Assembly: GCA_004356335.1 (NCBI GenBank) | Contig: SMXP01000125.1 | Location: forward strand, 1 to 6,734 | Direction of reading: 5' to 3' | From: Alphaproteobacteria bacterium | Lineage (GTDB): Bacteria; Pseudomonadota; Alphaproteobacteria; SMXP01 | Length of the DNA: 6,734 nucleotides | Part shown: positions 1-5,927 of the stretch, in pieces | How positions within the stretch are numbered: position 1 is the first letter of the stretch | How the letters are laid out: each line of letters opens with the position of its first letter | Position numbers and translations under genes: made by a program | Notes under the pieces: model-generated | Database searches by the model: none | What the model was told of the DNA's origin: nothing | The model's input: the letters and a program-made list of their open reading frames with translations, nothing else

Positions 1-301
1 CATACCAAACGACGCCCGCCCGGAAGATAAGCGAATTGGAAATGACCCGTGCGTCCGCCAATCGCTGAGTGATTTGCCCGAGCCCCTGGCCGCGCGGCAA
101 GTCGAAAATAGTTTCTATACTGCCGTTTGGCGCGAGGGAGCCTGCAACGTCAAATCGTTGCTTGGCAAACAAAAATGCACCGCCGGCAATCGCCGTCAAC
201 AACACAAGGCAAGCCATGATCACCGCACCCGTGATCAATAGGATCTTGACTATTTTCCGAGGAGCGGCCTGATCAGTTTGTTCCGCTTGCTGCTCCGCCA
301 A
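1..301 (-). CDS. mltG: Endolytic murein transglycosylase MltG (YceG-like), N-terminal part only
   Basis: Partial gene: 100 codons are visible and the rest lies beyond the left edge. Known family role: MltG is an inner-membrane lytic transglycosylase that cleaves nascent peptidoglycan glycan strands. Seen here: a short polar cytoplasmic tail (residues 1-18, AEQQAEQTDQ...), one hydrophobic membrane helix (about 19-45), then the start of the periplasmic YceG region, with F50-D-V-A-G-S-L followed by IFDLPRGQGLGQITQRLADARVIS (about 65-89), the LysM-like opening typical of the family. The catalytic domain is not in the window. The start is TTG at 301-299. It is preceded by GGAGG with 6-base spacing, and no ATG or GTG occurs between it and the in-frame TGA upstream. 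It follows fabF after 60 bases on the same strand, the usual alphaproteobacterial arrangement, so it is probably cotranscribed with the fab genes. Identification rests on the N-terminal pattern and on synteny. Confidence 0.85.
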   Translation of the reverse strand, partial: MAEQQAEQTDQAAPRKIVKILLITGAVIMACLVLLTAIAGGAFLFAKQRFDVAGSLAPNGSIETIFDLPRGQGLGQITQRLADARVISNSLIFRAGVVWY

Positions 302-307
302 GGCTTT

Positions 308-312
308 CCTCC
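308..312 (-). promoter_or_regulatory. Ribosome binding site that fixes the mltG TTG start
   Basis: The minus strand reads GGAGG six bases before TTG. Because the upstream in-frame stretch back to a TGA holds no ATG or GTG, this site decides in favour of the rare TTG start codon. Confidence 0.75.
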
Positions 313-361
313 AACACAGAACCGAGATTAGGAAACAACCCGATTTACTTCAAATAAAACG

Positions 362-1627
362 TTAATTGGGGGGTGTCTTCAGAATAAGCGTGGCATTCGT
401 GCCGCCAAACCCGAACGAATTCGACATGGCCACGTTGATCTCCTTGCGGCGGGGTTCGTGAGGAACAAGATCGATCGCCGTGTCGACCGACGGATTATCC
501 AAATTAATGGTAGGCGGCGCCATATTATGTTTCATGGCGAGAATACAGAATATCGCCTCTACCGCGCCGGCAGCGCCAAGCAGATGGCCGATGGCGGATT
601 TGGTCGAGGACATGGCAAGATTTACCACCGCCTCGCCAAACAAGCGCTCAACCGCATTAAGTTCAATCTCATCACCCAAAGGGGTCGACGTGCCATGAGC
701 GTTGATATAATCGATCTCCGAGGGATCGAGCCCGGACCGTTTCAAAGCCGCCGCCATGGACCGATAAGCCCCGTCACCGTCCAAGGCGGGCGACGTGATA
801 TGATAAGCATCCCCCGATAGGCCGTAGCCGATCAGTTCGGCATGGATCGTGGCACCGCGAGCTTGCGCGTGTTCCAGCTCTTCCAGCACAACTATTCCGG
901 CACCTTCGCCCATCACGAACCCGTCGCGATCTTTGTCGTAGGGCCGTGAGGCGCGCTCCGGTTCGTCGTTAAAGGAAGTTGAAAGGGCTTTACATGCGGC
1001 AAAGCCGGCAATACCTAACCGGCAAACGGCCGCCTCTGTACCACCGGCGACCATAACGTCCGCATCGTCCCACATGATAAGGCGTGCCGCATCTCCAATG
1101 GCATGGGCGCCGCTCGAACACGCGCTGACAATGGATTGGTTGGGTCCCTTAAAACCGCATTCAATCGAAATATGACCCGATGCCAGATTGATGAGATGGG
1201 CCGGAATGAAAAACGGGCTGATCCGCCGAGGACCTTTTTCCAATAGAGTGATCGATGCTCGTTCGATCCCGGGAAGTCCGCCAATGCCCGAGCCGACAAC
1301 AACGCCCGTTCGGCACTTTTTTTCGTGCGTATCGGCAACCCATTTGGATTGCTTGACGGCAAGTTTAGCCGCGGCAACAGCGTAGATGAGAAAATCATCC
1401 ATGCGCCGCTGATCTTTCGGCGCGACCCAATCATCCGGGTTGAACGTGCCGTCGGTGCCATCGCCATAAGGCACTTCACACGCGATCTTACAGGCGAGGT
1501 CCGACACGTCGCATTTCTGAATTCGACCAGCCCCGGACTGACCGGCGATCAAGCGCCGCCATACGATGTCAACATCGCATCCGAGCGGGGTTACAAGACC
1601 CATTCCGGTGATTACAACGCGCCTCAT
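362..1627 (-). CDS. fabF: 3-oxoacyl-[acyl-carrier-protein] synthase II (KAS II)
   Basis: A 421-residue condensing enzyme of type II fatty-acid synthesis in the cytoplasm. It takes an acyl chain onto its active-site cysteine and extends it by two carbons from malonyl-ACP. The thiolase-fold Cys-His-His triad is visible: Cys170 in IVSACSSGAHAIGDA, His311 in YINAHGTSTPLGD and His348 in STKSAIGHLLGAAG, with Lys343 just before the last. The C-terminal NSFGFGGTNA loop (403-412) is intact. The insert around residues 46-80 (KIAC..., DGTDGTFNPDDW) is of the alphaproteobacterial FabF type. Length matches the family. The ATG start gives the expected MRRVVITGMGLVTPLG beginning; the ribosome binding site in front is weak, so translation may be coupled to acpP, whose stop lies 31 bases upstream. 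FabB is the alternative, but adjacency to acpP and the sequence style favour FabF. Confidence 0.97.
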   Translation of the reverse strand: MRRVVITGMGLVTPLGCDVDIVWRRLIAGQSGAGRIQKCDVSDLACKIACEVPYGDGTDGTFNPDDWVAPKDQRRMDDFLIYAVAAAKLAVKQSKWVADTHEKKCRTGVVVGSGIGGLPGIERASITLLEKGPRRISPFFIPAHLINLASGHISIECGFKGPNQSIVSACSSGAHAIGDAARLIMWDDADVMVAGGTEAAVCRLGIAGFAACKALSTSFNDEPERASRPYDKDRDGFVMGEGAGIVVLEELEHAQARGATIHAELIGYGLSGDAYHITSPALDGDGAYRSMAAALKRSGLDPSEIDYINAHGTSTPLGDEIELNAVERLFGEAVVNLAMSSTKSAIGHLLGAAGAVEAIFCILAMKHNMAPPTINLDNPSVDTAIDLVPHEPRRKEINVAMSNSFGFGGTNATLILKTPPN

Positions 1628-1658
1628 CTACCCGGGCCGTTCTAGGAACGCCACCGCG

Positions 1659-1898
1659 CTAGGCGGCTTTTTCCGAAATGAATTTAACCGCATCTCCGAC
1701 TGTTTGAATGGATTCCGCCGCGTCATCGGGAATCTCGATGCTGAATTCTTCTTCGAAAGCCATCACGAGCTCAACCGTATCCAAGCTATCCGCTCCCAAA
1801 TCGTCGATAAAACTTGCATTTTCTTGCACCTTTTCGGCGTCGATATCCAAATGCTCTACGACGATCTTTTTGACACGGGCTACAATATCTTCGCTCAT
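1659..1898 (-). CDS. acpP: Acyl carrier protein
   Basis: A small acidic protein of 79 residues that carries growing acyl chains on a 4'-phosphopantetheine arm. The attachment serine is Ser38 in the canonical motif GADSLDTVELVMAFEEEF (35-52). The four-helix layout, the usual length and the start MSEDIVARVKKIVVEHL all match bacterial AcpP. The ATG is preceded on the minus strand by AAGGA with 7-base spacing (1906-1910). It is flanked by fabG upstream (gap about 206 bases) and fabF downstream (gap 31 bases). The long upstream gap, with a hairpin and a -10-like box, fits the separate high-level expression often needed for this abundant protein, but that is inference. Confidence 0.98.
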   Translation of the reverse strand: MSEDIVARVKKIVVEHLDIDAEKVQENASFIDDLGADSLDTVELVMAFEEEFSIEIPDDAAESIQTVGDAVKFISEKAA

Positions 1899-1989
1899 GA
1901 TTCGGTCCTTTTTGACATTTTAGACGGGTGACCTGTGGCGCGCCGGACTTAATTGGCGGAGCTGCACAGCGGCCTAAACTCCTGGTTTT

Positions 1990-2016
1990 CAGCCGGATCT
2001 TAGGAAAATCCGGCTG
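1990..2016. other. Perfect 9-bp hairpin in the fabG-acpP gap
   Basis: CAGCCGGAT (1990-1998) pairs with ATCCGGCTG (2008-2016) around a 9-base loop. On neither strand is the stem followed by a T run (minus-strand sequence after it is GAAAACCAGG), so it does not look like an intrinsic terminator. It lies about 90 bases before acpP in the transcribed direction. Possible roles are a 5'-end stabilising hairpin for an acpP transcript, a processing site between fabG and acpP mRNA, or a protein-binding dyad. Function is not shown by the sequence. Confidence 0.6.
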
Positions 2017-2021
2017 TAGAT

Positions 2022-2027
2022 ATCATA
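2022..2027 (-). promoter_or_regulatory. Possible -10 box for an internal acpP promoter
   Basis: The minus strand reads TATGAT, five of six matches to the sigma-70 -10 consensus. No good -35 is present at 16-18 bases upstream (the region reads AAAGGA), and there is no TGn extension. If used, transcription would begin at or inside the 1990-2016 hairpin and give acpP a leader of roughly 115 bases. Weak evidence. Confidence 0.22.
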
Positions 2028-2104
2028 CTTTCCAGTGAATAACATCCTTTTTTGCATCCCCATGTCATTGCCTTCAAGCCTACCGCGCACACCCACTGAA
2101 TGGC

Positions 2105-2845
2105 CTATATCATAGCCATGCCGCCATTGACATGCAGAGTTTGGCCGGTCATGTAACCCGCCTCTTCGCTGGTCAAATAGACTACCGCACCGGCCACGTC
2201 CAGACCCGATCCCAGGCGACCTACAGGAATGGCCTCTAGTAATTTCTTCTTCTGCGTGTCGGGTAAATTCTCGGTCATGGCTGTGTCGATGAAGCCGGGG
2301 GCGACACAATTGACTGTAATGTTTCGGCTCGCCACCTCTTGAGCGAGCGCTTTGCTCATACCGATCATGCCCGCCTTGGCCGCGGCGTAATTCGATTGAC
2401 CCGGGTTACCCGTGACGCCGACAACCGATGTGATGGCAATAATGCGGCCCCAACGGCGCTTCATCATGCCGCGTAAGCATGCCCGTGCCAGTCGGAAATA
2501 GGCGGTGAGATCGGTTTCCAAGACCTGATCCCAATCTTCATCCTTGAGCCGCACCATGATGTTGTCGCGCGTGATCCCCGCATTATTGATCAATATATCC
2601 AGTTGTCCCATGGCCTCTTCCGAACGCTTGGGCAATTGATCGACCTGATCCCGATCGGTCAGATTGCAGGGCAGGATATGGCAGCGTTCGCCGCCCAGAT
2701 CATGGGCCACTTCCTCCAGCTTAGCCTGGCGTGTTCCGGACAAAGCGACGCTGGCACCTTGACCATGCAGCGCGGCGGCTATGGCGCTTCCAATGCCTCC
2801 CGAAGCGCCGGTCACGAGAGCACATTTCCCTGTTAAATCAAACAT
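2105..2845 (-). CDS. fabG: 3-oxoacyl-[acyl-carrier-protein] reductase
   Basis: A 246-residue short-chain dehydrogenase that uses NADPH to reduce 3-oxoacyl-ACP to 3-hydroxyacyl-ACP, the first reduction of each elongation cycle. Visible: the nucleotide-binding TGASGGIG (12-19), NNAG (87-90), catalytic Ser140 in ITSVVG, and Tyr153 and Lys157 in SNYAAAKAG. The C-terminal TGQTLHVNGGMAMI is the FabG signature. Odd point: the fourth member of the SDR tetrad, normally Asn in an ETN-type motif, is Asp112 here (ETDLTAYFRLARA). The ATG at 2845 is chosen because the protein then begins MFDLTGKCALVTGASGGIG at the family position and AGGAGG stands four bases in front. A longer in-frame reading from 2911 would overlap the fabD stop as ATGA, but its 22 extra residues do not resemble FabG. 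It follows fabD and precedes acpP. Confidence 0.96.
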   Translation of the reverse strand: MFDLTGKCALVTGASGGIGSAIAAALHGQGASVALSGTRQAKLEEVAHDLGGERCHILPCNLTDRDQVDQLPKRSEEAMGQLDILINNAGITRDNIMVRLKDEDWDQVLETDLTAYFRLARACLRGMMKRRWGRIIAITSVVGVTGNPGQSNYAAAKAGMIGMSKALAQEVASRNITVNCVAPGFIDTAMTENLPDTQKKKLLEAIPVGRLGSGLDVAGAVVYLTSEEAGYMTGQTLHVNGGMAMI

Positions 2846-2849
2846 CTCG

Positions 2850-2855
2850 CCTCCT
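2850..2855 (-). promoter_or_regulatory. Strong Shine-Dalgarno that decides the fabG start
   Basis: The minus strand reads AGGAGG, then four bases (CGAG), then ATG at 2845. This favours the 246-residue form over the upstream ATG at 2911. Confidence 0.8.
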
Positions 2856-2907
2856 GAGTTAATATTAATTGCGAGCTTTGGGACCGGGCGCCAATGGTCA
2901 ACTCCCG

Positions 2908-3849
2908 TCATATTTCCTTGGCAAAGGCCTCTAAATCTTGGGGCATTTCAAGATTGCGTATGGTCACATCCCGGTCGATGCGTTTCGCCAGACCCGACAG
3001 GGTTTTGCCCGCCCCGATCTCGACAAACGTGTCGACGCCTTCGCTCACCATGCGGGCTACACTTTCTCGCCACCGCACCATATTCGTGACCTGCTCAACC
3101 AAAAGCGACCGGATGGTTGACGGGTCGCTGACCGGGCTGGCCGTAACGTTGGCAACCAGGGGGACCCGGGGTGGCGCGATGGCGACTTGTTCCAACTCTC
3201 TGGCCATAACTTCCGCCGCGGGTGCCATAAGAGAACAGTGGAATGGGGCGCTCACCGCGAGCGGCAGAGCGCGTTTGGCGCCCGCTTGCTTGGCCAGGTC
3301 AATAGCGTAATCCACAGCAGCCTTGGTCCCGCTGACCACAACCTGTCCCGGTGCATTATCGCTGGCCGTGACACACACGCCTTGCTCGGCAGCGGTTTCG
3401 ACGATTTGGACGACAATGTCGAAGTCCAGACCCAAAAGCGCCGCCATCGCCCCCTCACCGACCGGCACCGCTTGCTGCATGGCCTGGCCGCGCGCTTTCA
3501 GCAAAACCGCCGCATCGGACAAAGTGAACATCCCGGCAGCCGCCAGGGCCGAATACTCACCTAATGAGTGGCCGGCGACAAACTGCACCGCTGTGCCCCA
3601 ATCGAGACCCATGTCGCGCTCAAGAACCCGAACCACCGCCAAACTAACCGCCATCAGCGCGGGCTGGGCGTTGGCCGTCAATGTGAGTTCCTCGATCGGC
3701 CCGTGCCACATCAAATGCGACAAATTTTGGTTCAAAGCGTCGTCGACTTCTTCGAACACCTCACGCGCGGCGGGTACCGCATCGGCCAAAGGCTGACCCA
3801 TGCCGACCGCTTGAGATCCTTGTCCGGGAAACGTGAAAGCGCGACCCAT
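2908..3849 (-). CDS. fabD: Malonyl-CoA:acyl-carrier-protein transacylase
   Basis: A 313-residue cytoplasmic enzyme that moves malonyl from CoA to the AcpP arm and so feeds FabF. Visible: N-terminal FPGQGSQAVGMG (7-18); the nucleophile elbow GHSLGE with Ser95; Arg120 in KARGQAMQQAVP, which binds the malonyl carboxylate in this family; His204 in SAPFHCSLM, the catalytic partner; Gln253 in VEQVTNMVRW; and the C-terminal VEIGAGKTLSGLAKRI (276-291). Length is normal. The ATG is the first possible start after an in-frame TGA two codons upstream. The nearest Shine-Dalgarno-like stretch, GAGGG, lies 14 bases away, which is far, so initiation may be modest. It is the first gene of the leftward cluster and begins at the divergent region facing rpsF. 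Confidence 0.97.
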   Translation of the reverse strand: MGRAFTFPGQGSQAVGMGQPLADAVPAAREVFEEVDDALNQNLSHLMWHGPIEELTLTANAQPALMAVSLAVVRVLERDMGLDWGTAVQFVAGHSLGEYSALAAAGMFTLSDAAVLLKARGQAMQQAVPVGEGAMAALLGLDFDIVVQIVETAAEQGVCVTASDNAPGQVVVSGTKAAVDYAIDLAKQAGAKRALPLAVSAPFHCSLMAPAAEVMARELEQVAIAPPRVPLVANVTASPVSDPSTIRSLLVEQVTNMVRWRESVARMVSEGVDTFVEIGAGKTLSGLAKRIDRDVTIRNLEMPQDLEAFAKEI

Positions 3850-3897
3850 TGGTCAGTTGGTGTCCCTCACCATGGTTCAAAACCGGGTTGGCCGCCA

Positions 3898-3925
3898 GAG
3901 ATACCGGTTGCGGCTTGTCTGTCAA
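3898..3925 (-). promoter_or_regulatory. Candidate sigma-70 promoter for the fabD-fabG-acpP-fabF-mltG cluster
   Basis: The minus strand has a perfect TTGACA -35 (3925-3920), a 16-base spacer, and TATCTC (3903-3898) as a -10 with only the first three bases matching. A start near 3890 would leave a leader of about 40 bases before the fabD ATG. The good -35 and sensible position support it; the poor -10 limits confidence. Confidence 0.42.
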
Positions 3926-4009
3926 GGCGTGGCGTACCGGCACGGCCGCCCTTGCCAAGACTGCCGTTTCAGTGTACTGCCGCGTCCGCAAGGAATGCGG
4001 TCATCAGCG

Positions 4010-4027
4010 CCGAGATTGGCTTCTCGG
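4010..4027. repeat. Short perfect dyad in the divergent region
   Basis: CCGAGA (4010-4015) and TCTCGG (4022-4027) are perfect inverted repeats around TTGGCT. It could be an operator-like dyad or, if transcription starts upstream, a small 5' hairpin in the rpsF leader. The central TTGGCT also fits a weak -35. Function is unassigned. Confidence 0.35.
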
Positions 4028-4045
4028 ATAGGGGATCGGAATATT
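4016..4045 (+). promoter_or_regulatory. Weak candidate promoter for rpsF
   Basis: TTGGCT (4016-4021, four of six to TTGACA), an 18-base spacer, then AATATT (4040-4045, four of six to TATAAT). A start near 4052 would fall at the foot of the leader hairpin, which is a difficulty: it would remove the first base pair. The true promoter may be further upstream. Confidence 0.22.
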
Positions 4046-4050
4046 GGATC

Positions 4051-4102
4051 CGCCGGGCTGAGTGAACCCTCGTCCGAGATGCCATAGGGGGCAGTCCCGG
4101 CG
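4051..4102 (+). promoter_or_regulatory. Candidate S6:S18-type ribosomal protein leader hairpin upstream of rpsF
   Basis: A long imperfect hairpin lies 25 bases before the rpsF ATG. CGCCGGG (4051-4057) pairs with CCCGGCG (4096-4102), and CTG (4058-4060) with CAG (4092-4094), leaving T4095 bulged: 10 base pairs. After an internal loop (AGTGAA against GG), CCCT (4067-4070) pairs with AGGG (4086-4089), closing a 15-base loop that contains CCG at 4074-4076. Established: rpsF mRNAs of many bacteria carry a 5' structure with a conserved CCG that binds the S6:S18 complex for feedback control. The position, the following rpsF-rpsR genes and the CCG fit, but I have not matched it to the family covariance model, so the class is inferred. 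Confidence 0.45.
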
Positions 4103-4116
4103 CCGCATTCTCAACA

Positions 4117-4121
4117 AAGGA
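4117..4121 (+). promoter_or_regulatory. Shine-Dalgarno that decides the rpsF start
   Basis: AAGGA stands six bases before the ATG at 4128. It supports that start over an in-frame ATG at 4062, which lies inside the leader hairpin and would add 22 residues unlike S6. Confidence 0.75.
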
Positions 4122-4127
4122 AAGACG

Positions 4128-4646
4128 ATGCCCCTTTATGAACACGTGGTCATTGCGCGTCAGGATATCTCTTCTCAGCAAGTCGATAACATTACCGAAA
4201 AGCTCAAAGCTGTCATCGAAGCCGGCGGCGGCAAGATTACCAAGACCGAATATTGGGGCTTGAGGACATTTACCTATCGCATCAAGAAGAACCGCAAAGG
4301 TCACTACACATTCTTCCATATTGATGCTCCCCATGAGGCGGTCACCGAAATGAAACGGCAAGAAAGCCTCGACGAAGATGTGTTGCGCGAACTTACGTTA
4401 CGCGTGGACCATTTCGATGAGGGCGATTCCGTCATGATGCGCCGGGCAAGTCGTGATGGTAGAGACGACAGACGGGGTCGCGGCTCGTTTGGGGATCGAG
4501 ACAGAGATACTAGGGGTAGCCGCCGGGATCGAGATCACAAGGATAATCGTGAAGGCCGAACTGAATCGGACAAAAAAGACGTCATCGATAAAACCGATGC
4601 GGCCTCCCCAAAGCCCGAAACCGAAGCGAAAAAAACCGAGGAATAG
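4128..4646 (+). CDS. rpsF: 30S ribosomal protein S6
   Basis: A 172-residue S6. The core (about 1-100) starts MPLYEHVVIARQDIS and holds the family stretches TKTEYWGLRTFTYRIKKNRKGHY (38-60) and EMKRQESLDEDVLRELTLRVD (74-94). S6 binds 16S rRNA on the small-subunit platform as a pair with S18, encoded just downstream. From about residue 105 the protein changes to a low-complexity tail: first rich in Arg, Asp and Gly (RDGRDDRRGRGSFGDRDRD, then RRDRDHKD), then Lys/Glu rich, ending KKTEE. This makes it clearly longer than E. coli S6 (about 131-135); long charged S6 tails are known in Alphaproteobacteria. A C-terminal Glu-Glu recalls E. coli S6, to which RimK adds glutamates, but modification here is only inferred. 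First gene of the rightward operon and the likely feedback target of S6:S18 binding at 4051-4102. Confidence 0.96.
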   Translation: MPLYEHVVIARQDISSQQVDNITEKLKAVIEAGGGKITKTEYWGLRTFTYRIKKNRKGHYTFFHIDAPHEAVTEMKRQESLDEDVLRELTLRVDHFDEGDSVMMRRASRDGRDDRRGRGSFGDRDRDTRGSRRDRDHKDNREGRTESDKKDVIDKTDAASPKPETEAKKTEE

Positions 4647-4653
4647 TTGAGCC

Positions 4654-4893
4654 ATGGCACAGGTCCCCGTTCGACGCCCGTTCTTCCGACGACGCAAGAC
4701 ATGCCCTTTTTCCGGAGCCAACGCGCCTAAGATCGATTACAAGGACATAAGGCTTCTGCAACGTTACGTTTCCGAACGCGGCAAGATCGTGCCAAGTCGA
4801 ATCACAGCCGTGTCGGCAAAAAAGCAACGCGAACTTGCACGTGCCATAAAGCGCGCGAGATATTTGGCGCTCCTTCCTTTTATCGTGAAATAG
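4654..4893 (+). CDS. rpsR: 30S ribosomal protein S18
   Basis: A 79-residue basic protein that pairs with S6 on the 30S platform. The N-terminal RRPFFRRRKTCPFSG (7-21) and the hallmark KIDYKDIRLLQRYVSERG (26-43), KIVPSRITAVSAKKQRELA (44-62) and IKRARYLALLPF (65-76) identify it. Only one cysteine, Cys17, is present. Length is near the usual 75. The ATG lies 7 bases after the rpsF stop and its AGGA (4639-4642) overlaps the end of rpsF, which suggests translational coupling and balanced S6:S18 output. Confidence 0.97.
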   Translation: MAQVPVRRPFFRRRKTCPFSGANAPKIDYKDIRLLQRYVSERGKIVPSRITAVSAKKQRELARAIKRARYLALLPFIVK

Positions 4894-4932
4894 GCCGGCA
4901 ACGCGAAACGGCACGGTCGGATAGAACACACC

Positions 4933-5895
4933 ATGTCAAAGAAAGTCATTGTTGGTGTGCTGGCGGGGCTGGCAACGGCGGTTTTGTATTTTTCGTTTGT
5001 CTGGATCGCGCCCATTAGCCTGATCACGGCGTTTTTTACGCCGTTGCCGCTTATGCTGGCTGGCCTCTCCTTCGGAACGACGGCCGCAGCAATCGCCTCT
5101 ATCTTGGTTGTATTGGTGGCAACATTTGTCTTGGAGATATCGCTCGCTTTTTCGTTCTTGCTGTTGATTGCTTTGCCAACGCTTGTGCTGACCTACCTTG
5201 TCCTGCTCAATCGGCAAATCGAAAACCAAAACGGTAAACGTCAAATCGAATGGTATCCGATGGGACGTCTGTTGACATGGCTGACATTCATGGGCGCCGC
5301 ATTTCTGTGCATAGCCATCTTTATGGCGGCTGGTGAGGAAGGCGGCTTACAAGGGCAAGCGGAAGCTGCATTACTCACGTTTTTTGGCGGGCGGGAGCAG
5401 ATCGAAGAGATGTTGCTGCTGACCAAATCTGCCATCACGGCGGATGAATATATATCGGCGGTCGCTACCGCGCTGCCCACAGTGGCGGCAATCGGTGTGG
5501 TGCTTCATATCGCCGCCAATGCCGGCATTGCCCAGCGGATCTTAACCCGGCAGGGCCGCGCAATCCGGCCTAGTCCGCGCCTGCACGATCTCTCATTTCC
5601 GCTCCCTTTGGATCTGGCCCTTGCCCTGAGCGCCGCCCTGTCCTTTATGCCCGGAGAGGCCGGCTTTGTCGGCGCATCGCTCGCCGCATTGTTCGTAATG
5701 CCTTATTTTCTGTTGGGATTGGTGGTGGTTCATGCTATTTCCACCCGCTGGCCCAGCCGGGGTCTGTTTCTGGCAATGTTTTACTTGGCTTTGTTTGTCT
5801 TTTCGGCACTGGCTGTATTGATTGCCGTACTCGGGCTTTTAGAAACCTCCGTTGGGCTACGCAAAAAATTTGCGGCCGGTGCGAAAAACGGCTAA
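4933..5895 (+). CDS. Polytopic membrane protein, DUF2232 family (YybS-like), function unknown
   Basis: A 320-residue inner-membrane protein with about eight or nine hydrophobic helices (roughly 5-24, 26-44, 48-68, 70-92, 112-133, 174-198, 225-240, 246-270, 277-303). A conserved-looking loop, IEWYPMGRLLTW (105-116), and IRPSPRLHDLSFPLPLDL (211-228) resemble the alphaproteobacterial DUF2232 proteins usually encoded between rpsR and rplI. An amphipathic stretch at 136-172 (EEGGLQGQAEAAL, FFGGREQIEEMLL) lies between membrane parts. In Bacillus the related yybS also sits close to rplI, so the linkage to L9 spans phyla, which is established only as synteny. The ATG follows rpsR by 39 bases without a clear ribosome binding site. 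No catalytic motif is recognised. Its position in a ribosomal operon suggests coexpression with ribosome synthesis, but gives no mechanism. Confidence 0.85.
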   Translation: MSKKVIVGVLAGLATAVLYFSFVWIAPISLITAFFTPLPLMLAGLSFGTTAAAIASILVVLVATFVLEISLAFSFLLLIALPTLVLTYLVLLNRQIENQNGKRQIEWYPMGRLLTWLTFMGAAFLCIAIFMAAGEEGGLQGQAEAALLTFFGGREQIEEMLLLTKSAITADEYISAVATALPTVAAIGVVLHIAANAGIAQRILTRQGRAIRPSPRLHDLSFPLPLDLALALSAALSFMPGEAGFVGASLAALFVMPYFLLGLVVVHAISTRWPSRGLFLAMFYLALFVFSALAVLIAVLGLLETSVGLRKKFAAGAKNG

Positions 5896-5927
5896 TCCGG
5901 ATTCATTGTCGGCACGAGGAAAAGATT

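Noticed and set aside
69..272. Small plus-strand reading frame at the left edge
   Set aside because: It runs opposite to the mltG coding sequence, whose membrane helix and YceG start are convincing; no ribosome binding site was seen for it.
1015..1479. Open frames opposite or shifted to fabF, fabD and fabG (for example a 154-codon frame here)
   Set aside because: They are shadows in other frames of clear enzyme genes, with no recognisable domains or start signals.
1990..2016. Intrinsic terminator between fabG and acpP
   Set aside because: The stem is good but neither strand has a T run after it.
2846..2911. Longer fabG reading starting at 2911, overlapping the fabD stop as ATGA
   Set aside because: The ATGA overlap looks like translational coupling, but the 22 extra residues do not resemble FabG and the strong AGGAGG is placed for the start at 2845.
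3952..3980. TTGCCA with 17-base spacing to TACTGC as an rpsF promoter
   Set aside because: The -35 is good (five of six) but the -10 matches only two bases. It is kept as a thought because it would leave the whole leader transcribed, but it is too weak to list.
4062..4127. Longer rpsF reading starting at 4062
   Set aside because: The added residues are basic and unlike S6, the ATG lies within the leader hairpin, and AAGGA points to 4128.
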